Origin: Zychaea mexicana
Taxonomy: Eukaryota > Mucoromycota > Mucoromycetes > Mucorales > Lichtheimiaceae
Assembly: GCF_025766255.1 (NCBI RefSeq)
Contig: NW_026516820.1
Coordinates: forward strand, 1-64,000
DNA: 64,000 bases
Direction: 5' to 3'
The notes under the pieces are model-generated. The model did not search any database and had not been told where the DNA came from. It saw nothing but the letters and a program-made list of their open reading frames with translations. This document shows, piece by piece, positions 47,925 through 59,367 of this stretch (positions within the stretch are counted from its first letter, which is position 1; every line of letters starts with the position of its first letter). A program made the position numbers and the translations under genes.

Positions 47925-50821
47925 ATGTCCAGAGGTATGTAAACATTGTCACGTACCTTGAATAATTTCAAATTTCTCAAGCTTTTCGTGTTCTTTCTTT
48001 GCACTCGACGACAACAACAACAACAACAACAACACACTTTGTGACGAACCCTATTACTATAGAAGTGCGCTATGTTTGTCATCGGGCTGCCAACGCCATA
48101 ATCACCCAAGTCGATCCTTTACGCGTGTCGACCGATGCATTACAAGTCATCAACCAATTCCTCGACGAATTTGTCAGCCTCCTCGTGTCATCCGCCCAAT
48201 CGCTCGACCTGTCTCGTATCAAAACAGCCGTCCTCCAACTCATTGCCTCTGCCGTCGGTAAAAACGCCATTGTCGAAGCAGAACTACAGGTCAAATCATA
48301 CAGTGAATCAGCATCCATTGACGCAACCGACTATGAAGCATATGAACGGACAAGAACTTTGGCAGATCCAGCAACATTACTAGGTCCAATCATTGATCGT
48401 TTACGGCACGAATGTGTCGACTATTGTAACCTGGCAGAAAAGAATCACCAAAATCCGAAAAATAGTAGACGGCGGCCTAGTCTGGCAACAACCGTATCCT
48501 CGACCACAACAGCTTCTGGTACTGCTGCAGCCAAGGACAATCTCGTAATCTCGCCAATAGTTACAGTCTATGTTACTGCGATTATTGAGCACGTGGCAGA
48601 ATATATCCTGACGGTTAGTTAGTTTATTAAGAAAACCTTAAATATTCGGTATTGTATGGGCTAACCTTTTATCATTACTTTTTTTTATTTATGTGCATAT
48701 TGCATTATGTATGTACCTATATACGCACGTACGCATACATATGCGCCTCTCGTTTTGTATCTATGCTGTGATGTGGATCACATCTATATAACCCCACCAA
48801 CAACAACAACGACAACAGGCTATCGCAGTAACGGCAGAACACCAGGATACAGAATACATTCGTGTCAAGGAAATATATTTGACGCTCTCGGACGATGTAC
48901 AAGTGGGTAACATGTTTTCAAAGATGGCATTACGAGAGCGATTGGAGGTAAATATTACGTTCCTTGTGTGACATTTGCATTATTAATTTTGGTGTCTGAA
49001 AAATTCCTTGTGCTGCTTGCTTGCTGCTCTTTGTGTAATCATCATCACTCACTTTTTGCTTTGGTGTGGTGCATTTTTTTTAATTACAGAAACGCGCCTC
49101 AGCACTTAATTATCGATCGTCACAGCAGCAGCAACAACAACAACAGTACCCACATCATCATTATCAGCAGCACGAAAACGTATTGCCATCGCCAGCCCCT
49201 AGTCCTGTTACATCCTCAAGGAAACAATCCAATGTTCATATTCGCGATTCCAGTAAGTACCAAAGATCGTTGTACAGCATATCAGATCTTCCGCCATCGA
49301 TTTTTTTTTTTTTGGCTCCATCAATTGCGGCTTCTCTCTGACTGTCTCGCTCCGTGTTTTAAACGCCATTTTTTCATTCCGTATAAAAACGTTAAACCTT
49401 TTCTCTTAGGTACGGATCCATACATGAATATTGGATTTGCTGATGATGAAGAACTGGATTATAGCCAACCCAGTAGTCCTTTACCCAACGGCAAGATCCC
49501 ATCCATGTATTCAATGACAACACCACCACAACAACAGCATCAGCAACACGCACGACCCATGTCCATCATGAGCACCAGTACAAGCACCAACACCATTAGC
49601 TCAACGACCTCATCGAGCAGCAAAAAAGGATTTCGTTTTTTCAAAAAGCGAGACTCTGTTGCAACTACCGAGAGTTATAATGGACCTCAGTCGCCGGTAC
49701 GACAAACCCACCAGCGTAACTCAATATCACAACAGCAACAGCAACGGCAATCAAAAACACCCGTTTCGGTTTCGGTCTATCACTCTGATTCACCAGCCAT
49801 CAATTTTGAAGATCTAATACGATCAGGCGATACAGTCAGATTATCATTAACACCCAGCAGACTAAAGTCGATAGAAATCATGAAGGATCATAGTGCGATT
49901 GAGAAGAGTGCATCATCATCATCATCAGTACGATCTGCAGATTCGGATTCGTTTATTGCTGCGAAACAACTGCCACGGCCTCCATCAAAGCAACAACAAC
50001 AACAACAGCCACCGTTGCCCTCATCACCACCATCCTCATCACCTCCGCCAATACAATCTGCAAGTCTTGATCACACTACTACCACCGCAAGACGTGCAGC
50101 TACATCGAGTCAACCACTCACACAAACACCACGCCACTCGAATCAATCCTTGCATAAAAACCCATCACTTGACGAACCTGTCACACCATTCGAAAACCCT
50201 CGATCCGCACCAAAACCTCCTGCTCTGAAAAGCATTGTTGCTCCCGGCAACAGTAACAACAACAGAACCTCATTCAATGTTGAATCGGATCATCCTATAC
50301 CATCACCCCGACAACAACGGCAACAGCCACGGAAACCGTTCAAGGAAAATCCCACCATGGAACGGCCCTCCAGTATGGTTGCGAAACGTGCGTCCATGAT
50401 CAATACAAGACCGACATCATACCATGAAAACTTTGCACTCCAGTATGCTACTACTGAAGGCACGACACCGGATGGAATCCTTGTCGTTGCAGCACCACCG
50501 CATCATTTGCAAACATCAACGTCATCCTCATCCTTATCCTCATCCTCCTCCTCGAATGGAGCTGTACGAGAAAAAGTGCTAAAGTTCGAACGAGCCGACC
50601 AACATGGAGCAGCAACACAAACACCCAAGGCCGTGTATCTTGATGCAGGCGTACAGACGGAACCAGAACTGCCACGCTTGGTGGTGACAGCAGAAGAGGA
50701 CGGTGTTAGCGAACGAGGGATCGTTGTGGGTGATGAGGAATGGTTTGTCCCAGATGAGGATTGGGAGGAGGACGAACATGAACAAGAACATACAATCGTT
50801 GAATGGTTATTAGGAGAGTAA
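47925..50821 (+). CDS. Conserved-looking fungal protein with helical N-terminus and long disordered tail
   Basis: About 754 aa in five exons: 47925-47934, 48063-48613, 48819-48947, 49090-49252 and 49410-50821. The first exon is 10 nt (ATGTCCAGAG) and joins in frame to EVRYVCHRAANAIITQVD. Residues about 4-230 are mostly helical, with LQVINQFLDEFVSLLVSSAQ, LDLSRIKTAVLQLIASAVGK, NAIVEAELQVKSY and, after a variable loop, IVTVYVTAIIEHVAEYILT. I have seen this pattern in uncharacterised fungal proteins and it has a histone-fold-like look, but no named domain is assigned. Residues about 230-754 are Gln/Ser/Pro/His-rich and probably disordered, with Lys/Arg clusters (KKGFRFFKKRDS) and an acidic C-terminus (EDWEEDEHEQEHT). 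No membrane segment. Function unknown. Confidence 0.75.
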
Positions 50822-50945
50822 TTGTGTGTCCAACAATAAAAAAGAAACAATTTGATTATTTTTATACTACATAGCAGCAACAGCCTTAGCCTTACTTCTT
50901 TATAGCACGATAATATGTGTACTTTGGGGAAGAGGGGGGTTTCAT

Positions 50946-51920
50946 TTATTGGGTCAGTTCCTTAAACTTGGTGATCAAGATATCCGTATCCTTGTCATTT
51001 TCTACCAATGCTTGCACACTTGACTTGAGAGAATCCCAAAAAGCTGGATCTTCCAATTTCTTTTCCGTTGCCACCGTCAATCCAAATTTGGTATCCGTTG
51101 TTGTCTCTGCTTGTTTAGATGGTGCAGCAGCAGCAGCAGCAGCAGCCATCAACATCAAATTGAGCGTTGCCTTGTCCGTCAATCCATAATCACCCAACGT
51201 CTTGTTGTTATCACTCAGCACTTTGCCTTTCAATAACAATCGTTGTCGGCTTATCGTCACCTCCGATTTCTGCTTGTGTATACGTTCCTTGAGATCTTCA
51301 ATAGTGTCGTTTAAAGAAATGCCACTAATCGTCAACTGTGATGCTGGCTTGAGAATCTTGATGGTCAGGTTAATCGTTTGCTCGTTAGAAGCATCTAAAG
51401 GAAAACCCGCGCCCAACCCCTTGGAATATTAGTATTTGCCCTTGGTTAACCCCAACTACTTTAAACTTATTCTCTCTGTCTCTGTGTCTCTCCCCACCCA
51501 CCTCACACCTTCCCTCCTCGTACTCCCTCTTTTCTCTCTCCCGCCTTTCATCGCCTGGTCTCCTCACTTCTCCCCCCTCTTTCATATTCATACCAGTTGT
51601 GGTAGGCTGAGATGGCGTTAAAGGTGATCTCTGTATCATGCACACCACGGAAAAACATGAAAAAAATAGTTGGGGTTAGAGAAATAGTGACAATATAAAA
51701 AAAAAGAAAGGCAGCTCATTGCAAAGGATGCTCTTGGTGTTCGTTTTGAAATGGATTGTCTGTTATCGCAATCGGGTAGAGAGTGGATAGTTCTTACCTT
51801 AATCTTTAAAGGTTTAGGGAGCTGTCGCGAGGTATAATCTTGGCCGAATCGCACCGAGCGGGAAGAAAGTTCATTGAGATATTGATTGATGAAATTGCTT
51901 TCGTCAGGTACGACCAACAT
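50946..51920 (-). CDS. GET5: Ubiquitin-like GET pathway protein Get5/Mdy2
   Basis: About 202 aa in three exons: 51920-51798, 51630-51594 and 51394-50946. In the GET pathway, Get5 joins Get4 and Sgt2 to hand tail-anchored proteins to Get3 for insertion in the ER. The N-terminus (SNFINQYLNELSSRSVRF, DYTSRQLPKPLK) suits the Get4-binding segment. The ubiquitin-like domain (about 58-130) begins INLTIKILKPASQLTISG and contains IEDLKERIHKQK and RLLLKGKVLSD; it lacks the terminal GG of processed ubiquitin. The C-terminus (EDPAFWDSLKSSVQALV, ILITKFKEL) matches the Get5 dimerisation domain. The 37-nt middle exon encodes only the linker. Translation could also start at 51986, adding 22 Lys/Tyr/His-rich residues, but that stretch resembles leader sequence. 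It lies tail to tail with the preceding gene, 124 bp apart. Confidence 0.85.
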
Positions 51921-52377
51921 GCTGTTTTCGTAGTGTTCGTGTTTTTGTGTTTTGTAGCAGGGAAAAGAAGAGAGCACTCTCAGCATACATGTTCTCTCTC
52001 TCTAATCAAACTCAGTCTCACATGCGAGAGAGAACGTCGATATTTGGGTGATTAAAGCAGATAGCCGTCAGAGTCGTAACACGCACAAAACCTTTGATAC
52101 ACTTAAACATCATCCACGCTTGATACACACACACACACACACACGCGTCCGCACCAACCTAATAACGTTTCTTATGAGCACTTCCTGACATGCTTGTCAC
52201 TGTTATTTTCTTTTAAGCTTTGCACTGGCCAAACTGGTTTAATCATGCATTAATGTCAATCACAGCCTTTATTTTTTTTTTGGTCAAAGAACACTACTAA
52301 GCACTACCACTTGAAAATACAGCTTTTTTTTTTGTATGAATTGGGATTGTTGAAAATACAGCTAGTACACTGCCATT
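51921..52377. other. Spacer between GET5 and the F-box gene
   Basis: About 460 bp holding the GET5 leader, a CA microsatellite (52124-52144) and the 3' region of the next gene. No other gene is seen. Confidence 0.6.
52124..52144. repeat. (CA)n microsatellite
   Basis: Pure AC dinucleotide run of about 20 bp upstream of GET5. Confidence 0.9.
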
Positions 52378-55115
52378 TTAGATATAATCTACAATGGGTC
52401 GTGCCATACTGATGTCCTGAATCGTGCTTGACTTTATCCATGCCTGACAACGTTGTTGTTGATGATCCGGTGGTGCTAATAAACATTCGACCAACAGCGT
52501 TTCCTTTACGGCCAAATCAGGCAAAAAATAAATCGACAGCGGGATCGCAGACTTTCTATTTGCTGCAATCGTCTGCACCGCATTCTTCAAGGCTTTCATT
52601 GTGATGGCTTGCAGATACATCAAGTTGGGTTTGAATCCTATAAAGGTCAAGTCCTCCAGGTACGGAAGCTCTACACTAAGGTCGGCAATCATCGTTTCAC
52701 GCAAGAGTTTTGGCATTTGCGCAAAGGTAATATGGCAAAGAGACTTTGCTTGAGATAACGCGGCAGTAATACCGTCAGCAGTGATGAATTCGCATGCAAC
52801 AAACCGGATCGTAGACAAGCAATTGTGGTTGCAGGTAGTCAGTGTATGAAGATCTGCGTCGTTTAGATACTCGCCAGAAAAACACGCTTCAGTGATCATT
52901 GTCATGCTGCGCTGAACAACATGGTTGAATGTAATTTCTGTTCTTCTTTCGTTGTTGTTGTTGTTGACTGCATTATTGATGCCGTTGCGGTTGTTGTTCC
53001 TGTGGCGACGGAAACGCTGACCATCAAAAGCAGCGTGGAATCTCGCGTTATCGGCAGGCAATCTCAGATGTATACAGTGCAATGGGGGTTGTCTATTTCC
53101 TAATGCATAGAGCGCTTCCATTGACATATACACGTTGTTGATAACGATCCGGTCAAGTATCGGGCAGTTTCCACCAAGCGTTGTCACATGGGTTTCTGTT
53201 ATGGCTTGATCAAGCCCATGTTTACGCCATCGATTATGGATTTGCAGTTCTCGAAGACACGGGAATGAAATGCGTACCAATGCATCGATGCCGTCGTTGC
53301 TGCTCAGAACTTGCAGCTCAAGAACCAAGACTGTTAATGTGCTGCTGTGCGACGTGAGCATGCCATGTATGAGAGAACGGCCATCGCTATTGTCGTCTTT
53401 ACTGTCAGCCCGTAAGCGTACAAAGAGTTCAATAAGGCCGTCTTTTTCTTCTTCTTGTTGCTGCTGTTGTTTTCGTCGTCGTCCTCGTCGTCCTCGTCGT
53501 TGTTCCTCTTCGCTTAAGGGTGCCTCCCATCCATCCCCGTATCGAAAGGTTTTCAACTTTGGACAGTTCTTCCAGAGGATGTGTGCCAATTTCAAGTAGT
53601 CCGCGGGCAGATCAATTGGATCCTTGATAGCGACATGCTCTAACTTTGGTAATTGTTCCCAAAAGGTCGGTGTGAGAAAGTAATAAATCTCTATCCCAAC
53701 CAGCTCCAATCGCTTCAGATTGTATTGCCCCATGATGGGTTGACACTGTGGCAAATGGGGTCCTAATTCGCTTCTGTGAATCTCCTCTGCCCTGTGAGCC
53801 GGATTGTCGGCCCTAGTAATGACGTGCAGCCTCAGATTCTGTGCATGCGCGAGGATCTTGTTCCTGCCGTATGCGATCTTTGTCATCCAAGAGTCATCGC
53901 TGTCGCCAATCTTTTTGCCAGAAAATGTTTGCCGTGGCATGGCATCGTCAAGCTCCTTGTCTTGTTCTTCTATGATGTTGTCTGGCAATAGGGTATGGTG
54001 TGCTGCTGCTATCAGATGCTCTAGATTTAAGTTTCTCTGCAGCACATCCCTGATAGCTTGGGTATCCCGGATGCCGCATAAAGTAACCTTTCGCAGGCTG
54101 TCTCGGTTTTGCATCAGCAGCATGTTGAATGATTGCTTGATGTAGGGTCCGACGCCATCCATACCGGCCAAGACTTCTACAAAAATAGAAACATTTCAAT
54201 CAGAAAAGTGGTTCGTTCTTGCATATTGACGGCTTGGAGAAATTATTACTAACCAAGTGTCTCGATACGATCTTTCCATTGCTCATTCACCAGAGCCATT
54301 AGAATATTTCGCAGCGATTTGGGCGCGATAGCAGAACTGATTGAGATCTTGTACATGCGTCGCCGCCTCGATTGCTCTGTGTCACCCGTTGGAGCGACAG
54401 CAGTAGCGAGTGCCGCGTCGACATCGCTGTTCAAAAGAGTTGTCAACAGTCGGTTCATCGATTGCTTTGGCATGCTGCTAAGGATAACTTTAGGGCTGGC
54501 TCGCGGCAATACGTCCAAAATGATGCTTTCCCACGCACGGCATGTGAACGAGCACTGTAAGCGGTCTTTATACGTGAGGCCTTTGATGAATATGCGGCTC
54601 AGTAGCTCCATCGGGAGCTTCCACACCATTGTATTCTCGTGTTCTATCTCTTGTTCCAATGCATTTTTCGCTTGGACAAGGTCAAGATGCTCTGGAAATG
54701 GCTGTTTACCGTTGACGTTGTTGCTGTTGTTGTTGTCAGACGACGATGATGCTAGTGATAGTGCACTGACTCCTTTGTTGTAGATTCGCAGGGCCACGTC
54801 GCGTCGATCGATCGTTTGCAAAAGTTGTCCAGCGAGAAGATACCCTTCAGCGAGTTCCGGAGCCAGTTTCATCACTCTGTAGAGAGCAGTAATTGCATTT
54901 TCAAATGACTCTTGCGTGGCAAGCACTTTTGCTTTTTGTAGCAAAGCGATTGCTAGTACATTTTGTTCAATTTCGCCAATGACAGCATCTAGAGTGTTAA
55001 TGGCGGTCTTACAATGGTTCGCGTCCAATGCGTTTTTGGAACGATGCCAAAGTTCTTTAACGCGTTGTAGTTTAAGCTCGCTACTTTTTGAGCTTTTGGA
55101 TAATAGGATTGTCAT
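52378..55115 (-). CDS. TPR / F-box / leucine-rich repeat protein (Dia2/Pof3-like), paralogue A
   Basis: Predicted substrate receptor of an SCF ubiquitin ligase, about 886 aa. Exons are 55115-54254 and 54176-52378, joined in phase 1 (GTTAGT donor). Residues about 20-120 form tetratricopeptide-like helix pairs (AINTLDAVIGEIEQNVLAI, NAITALYRVMKLAPELAEGY). The F-box is at about 164-205 (WKLPMELLSRIFIKGL, CSFTCRAWESIIL). The remaining 650 residues are leucine-rich repeat-like, with LKRLELVGIEIYYFLTPTFW and PCLRELQIHNRW. A Gln/Arg-rich insert and an Asn-rich insert interrupt the repeats. The TPR-F-box-LRR order is that of yeast Dia2 and S. pombe Pof3, which act in replication and chromatin. Lineage-specific expansion makes strict orthology doubtful. 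It is divergent from the paralogue at 56920. Confidence 0.85.
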
Positions 55116-56919
55116 TAAAGGTTAATGAGAGAGAAAGAGAGATGTTGGACCTCTCTTTTTAAAAATTAACTGGCATACTTTTTATGCAGGAACTGAAAGT
55201 TGTCAGTGGCGCCCAATTCGAAATCCTCCCCCACTTTAGCACCCCACTCACAACAAGCTGCATGTGGAATCTGCTTAAAGAAGGACCTCTTATGCAAGGT
55301 TGTTTTCCGTAGGCATGCTTACTGCATAGCTCGGAACGGAATCGTGAGATTTCCGAAGAAATATTATTTGACACGGAATAAATCATCGTCAAGAAAGAAG
55401 ATTGCGCCGACCGAAGGATAATTATGCGTGGAATCTGAATGTGGTAAATTAAAGAACTGACCATCTGCCTAGATAGAGCAACATGGATATACAACTTTGT
55501 AGTGCTTTGCTGCTTATTGTACATTAAACATGAACCACTCCTACCTGACATAGTGACAAAAGCTCATCCTAAAACTTTCTGTTAGGCATTTTGGAACAGC
55601 AGTATTGGATTGACAGATGAATGTATGCTTATGCACTGCTAAAAGCATGCTGTACTCTGGGGACCTTTGCTGAAACGAAACCTGTTTCTAGCCAGTAATA
55701 CCTACTTGCTCTACTTGTGTTCACATTGTTGTAGTAAGGAACTGCCTGTAATGACGGCTCGGCATAGTTGCTGGATCCGCGGCAATTGTCTTTGACAGAT
55801 AAGAAATCCGGGCATCTTCTCTGGGCTACTGTTCCATGTACTACGCTCGAAAGAGACCATGCAAAGAGAGAACCCTATGGATAGTGTATAGGTGTATCGG
55901 ACGCTATTCAAAATGACATTCGTACTTTGTATCATGCCCAGCCTTGGTGCGAAGATGAACCAAAATGTGCTGAGCAATCAAAAGTAAAAGGATTTTCCGC
56001 TGACAAACATTGCGGGGTAAGCTGGGAAAAACTGGGGCCAGTCGATCCAACACTCTGAGTAATGTATTGCGGCCATTGTGTGCGCGTGTCCTAACACACT
56101 GCCTTTTGCATGTGTAACGATCCAAACATCAGTGTAGTACGACACACATATACCTCATGTTCTTTTTTTGCATATGTGCGTGTACATCAGAAGTGCGGTG
56201 TGACAATGTCAGCTATAGACGCAAGGCTTTCCCTTTGTGTTATTATTGTGAACAAAGAAAGAGGCGTGTAACCTGACCCCCTCAATAAGGGTTGGCATTG
56301 AAAGGCCAAAAAAAGCTTACATACTAGCTACCGAGTCGAGTTCCTCTTGTACGACTCGATCTTCTTTCCCGGAAAACCCAAATTGTGTGCTCCCTGTCTT
56401 GACGACACGCATTACATTTCCCCGAGTATGAAATTGCTTAGTCAATATCAACTGCGTAGGACAAACTCCCCCTCCACCTACACACTCACAGAGAGACCAG
56501 CAAGGATTAGATGTGGAGAGTTATAGGACACTTGCACACGCGTTTTTTCTTCCTGTGAATGTTACCATTCTGCAAAAGAATTAATCCTCTTTTGTCTTTC
56601 CTTCTCGTTGACTAAACTAGGACCATGAGAGAGAGAGAGAGAGAGAGAGAGTGAACACAAGAAAGTTCCCTAAAAGCGTAATAACGATGATATCAGATCG
56701 TGATCGGATCCCGTTGAAGTATAGGTTTTGGGACACTATTTGTATGGTGGGAAAACCGGTATTGTTGGTCCCTATCATTTTCAACGATCGGTTATATTTA
56801 AGGAAGGAGGCAAGACAGACACTTGCTTTTTCTTTTTTGCCAAGTACGACTAGCCGTAATACCGTCTTTCTTTTACTTTCTCTTTCTCTTCTTTTTGTCA
56901 CCACTTAATTCGTGTCTCC
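55116..56919. other. Shared upstream region of the two F-box paralogues
   Basis: 1.8 kb between head-to-head F-box genes. Small open frames (55159-55551, 55711-56125 on minus) have no motif. A GA microsatellite (56626-56651) and CT-rich leader sequence precede the right gene. Confidence 0.5.
56626..56651. repeat. (GA)n microsatellite
   Basis: GA dinucleotide run of about 26 bp in the upstream region of the right F-box gene. Confidence 0.9.
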
Positions 56920-59367
56920 ATGGCAATTCACGAACTCAGTGGCTATGTGACGCAAAACACCCTGGAATGCCACACACTTCAACAATTCTGCGGGAACGCC
57001 AAACAAGCGTTTGCAACAAAACGTTACGACGTCGCCATTAGCCAGCTGACAGCCGCGATCGACGAGATCAATCGCAACTTGCTGGCGAATATCCTACTCA
57101 AACGTGCAGTGGTGCAAGGTGTGCAAGGGACGCCCGGCGCTGGTTTGGTAGATGCATACAAAGTCATTGAGCTTCTGCCTGATCAGCCCGAAGGTTACTT
57201 GTGCTCGGCGTCGCTATTACGATCCATGGGCGAGAACAGCTCTGCCATGCGCGTGTATACGGTCGCTCTCAACCGGCTTAACTCCGAGAACCGGGAACAA
57301 GAACAAGGTTATAGCTGGCTTGTTCGCGCTAAATGCAACCTCGAGAACGAAATTGATTCAGCCAATACACGATTGCTAAGAAAATTACCACTCGAGCTTT
57401 TGGGCAACATTTTTGCTAGTAATGAACTGTTGTCGGTCCGTGACCGACTCGAGTGCACACGCACGTGTCGTGCCTGGCGAAGTTTCCTGTTGGACGAGAT
57501 CCCTCGCATGTGGCGCGAGGTCAGTCTGGTTGATATGCCCCAAGACGTTATGCTTCGACAGTTGTCTAGCGTTCGGAGTACTCAAATACGCAAGGTGCGA
57601 ATCCAGTTCAAGAGTAGAAACAAGATTGCATTGACCGAGTGCGTGATACGGTTCTTGATTGAGCATGGGTATAACCGGTTGGAAACGCTTGGTAGATATG
57701 ATTCCGATCTTTCAACCCGCATAGCATTAAGAACTTTTGTATTGAATGCCTTCTCTCTAGAAATTTGCTCTGAACTACGCGAAAATGATACGCGGGCATT
57801 TGGCGTTCTACGACAACTGTTTCTGCAAAATCAACATACTTTGAGGAACGTGGTTGTGCATTGCAAATCGTTCCGCGTGGGCATCGTTGCCTTGGATTCC
57901 TGTCCGAGACTTGTAAAGCTCGTATCATGCACGCCATACCTAGGCTATCCATCATCATTTACATCCGAAGCCCTGTTGACGCCATCATCCTCCGGTAACG
58001 AAGTATTCCAGCTCCATTTCCGACGACACATGGCCTTGATGCGCGCTCGGCAAGAAGAAATACGCATGAGCGTACCAGCACCCGCCAACAATGACAATGC
58101 ATTCACACTTGCCATGTCCTTTTTGAAAGGCTCAGAACTGTACAAGGCCATCAACCAAAATGCCGAACTAAAACCACACCATTCGCTGACAAAACTCGAA
58201 CTGTCCGGATTGCAGCTCAGTTACTTTGATGAACCGTTCTGGCGCAGGCTTCCGCATTTGGACACCTTGGTTATCCAGGAACCAGTCGACATGCCGGGCG
58301 ATTTCGAAACTCTCGTTAAGGTGCTGGATCAATGCTGTCCCAAACTCAAAACATTTCGATTTGGCGGCATATGCGAAGATCCGTTGCTTACAACCACTGT
58401 CGAAGAAAAGAAAGAAAGCGGTCTTGTTGAGGTGACCATGCGTGGCTGGTCCAGCGCACAGTCAGAAATCAACATGATTTCCACTTTGGTTCGTAAAAGC
58501 CGTGACACGCTCAAGATGCTACGGCTCCCCATGGAAGTACTGGCTGCTTCTGGAAGCAATGTGCTTACAGACCTGCAAGTTCCCAGACTACGCTATTTGA
58601 GCATATACGGTGATCCGTGGCGAGCACTCGACGCAACCCGTTCCGCTTCTCTCGTCCGCAACTGCCCAGAAATCGAAAACCTCATCATCAAGCTACCTGT
58701 TGAAGAAACTGCTCTTGTCGAGCTGAGCAAGGCAAAGCGATTGCGCTCTTTCTGTCTCGTAGATCCAGCACAACCTGTCAGCAACGGCGGCACTGGACTG
58801 ACGGATGCTGACGTTGAAGCGTTATGGATCGCTACAAATCGAAACCAGCGCACCAGTTTCCGTCGGTTCTTTGAAAACTGCAACCTGCTCACTGACATTT
58901 GTTTCTGTGGACCGCTGCTAAGCGACGCCGACTTGATCGCCTTGGCGACCAACACACCACACCTGGAATCGTTAAAACTACTGTTCTGCTCCTCCACGTC
59001 CATCACAACCCGTGGTATCATGACATTTGCTGATTCCGCGCCTAAAGGTCTTCGGGATCTTGCACTGATGGATCTCAAGTGTTTGGACGATGACTCGTTG
59101 ATTCGCCTATTATGTGAGCTACCTTCCTTGGAGAAAATGGTTCTGGCCTTGTGTCCACCGTGGATGAACAATCGACGCCATATCAGCAACTGTATCGAGC
59201 AAGCGATGGGTGTTCGCAACTGTACAGCTGGACAGCGCCTTCAAATAACCTTTGCACCTGCTCCAGGATCCCAAATTCTGTTGGATTGTGTGCCAGGGAA
59301 AGCCATCGCTGAGAAGTCACTGGAAGGTATTCCTTCTGTTTTCAAAGTTCTACTCAACATCTATTAG
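56920..59367 (+). CDS. TPR / F-box / leucine-rich repeat protein (Dia2/Pof3-like), paralogue B
   Basis: Single-exon gene for 815 aa, homologous along its length to the divergent gene at 52378-55115. TPR-like helices occupy about 20-130 (ISQLTAAIDEINRNLLANIL, DAYKVIELLPDQPEGYLCSA). The F-box is at about 153-200 (LLRKLPLELLGNIFASNE, ECTRTCRAWRSFLLDEIP). The remainder is LRR-like (LTKLELSGLQLSYFDEPFW, PRLRYLSIYGDPW, ESLKLLFCSS). It should act as an SCF substrate receptor through Skp1. Unlike its partner it has no intron at the position corresponding to the phase-1 intron there, and no low-complexity inserts. The start ATG at 56920 follows a CT-rich leader. Target proteins are unknown. Confidence 0.88.
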   Translation: MAIHELSGYVTQNTLECHTLQQFCGNAKQAFATKRYDVAISQLTAAIDEINRNLLANILLKRAVVQGVQGTPGAGLVDAYKVIELLPDQPEGYLCSASLLRSMGENSSAMRVYTVALNRLNSENREQEQGYSWLVRAKCNLENEIDSANTRLLRKLPLELLGNIFASNELLSVRDRLECTRTCRAWRSFLLDEIPRMWREVSLVDMPQDVMLRQLSSVRSTQIRKVRIQFKSRNKIALTECVIRFLIEHGYNRLETLGRYDSDLSTRIALRTFVLNAFSLEICSELRENDTRAFGVLRQLFLQNQHTLRNVVVHCKSFRVGIVALDSCPRLVKLVSCTPYLGYPSSFTSEALLTPSSSGNEVFQLHFRRHMALMRARQEEIRMSVPAPANNDNAFTLAMSFLKGSELYKAINQNAELKPHHSLTKLELSGLQLSYFDEPFWRRLPHLDTLVIQEPVDMPGDFETLVKVLDQCCPKLKTFRFGGICEDPLLTTTVEEKKESGLVEVTMRGWSSAQSEINMISTLVRKSRDTLKMLRLPMEVLAASGSNVLTDLQVPRLRYLSIYGDPWRALDATRSASLVRNCPEIENLIIKLPVEETALVELSKAKRLRSFCLVDPAQPVSNGGTGLTDADVEALWIATNRNQRTSFRRFFENCNLLTDICFCGPLLSDADLIALATNTPHLESLKLLFCSSTSITTRGIMTFADSAPKGLRDLALMDLKCLDDDSLIRLLCELPSLEKMVLALCPPWMNNRRHISNCIEQAMGVRNCTAGQRLQITFAPAPGSQILLDCVPGKAIAEKSLEGIPSVFKVLLNIY

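Noticed and set aside
47400..48030. Short direct repeats (GAC and CAA triplets) considered as a CRISPR-like or regulatory array
   Set aside because: They are simple-sequence triplet runs, which are common in this genome, without spacer structure; CRISPR arrays are not expected in a fungal nucleus.
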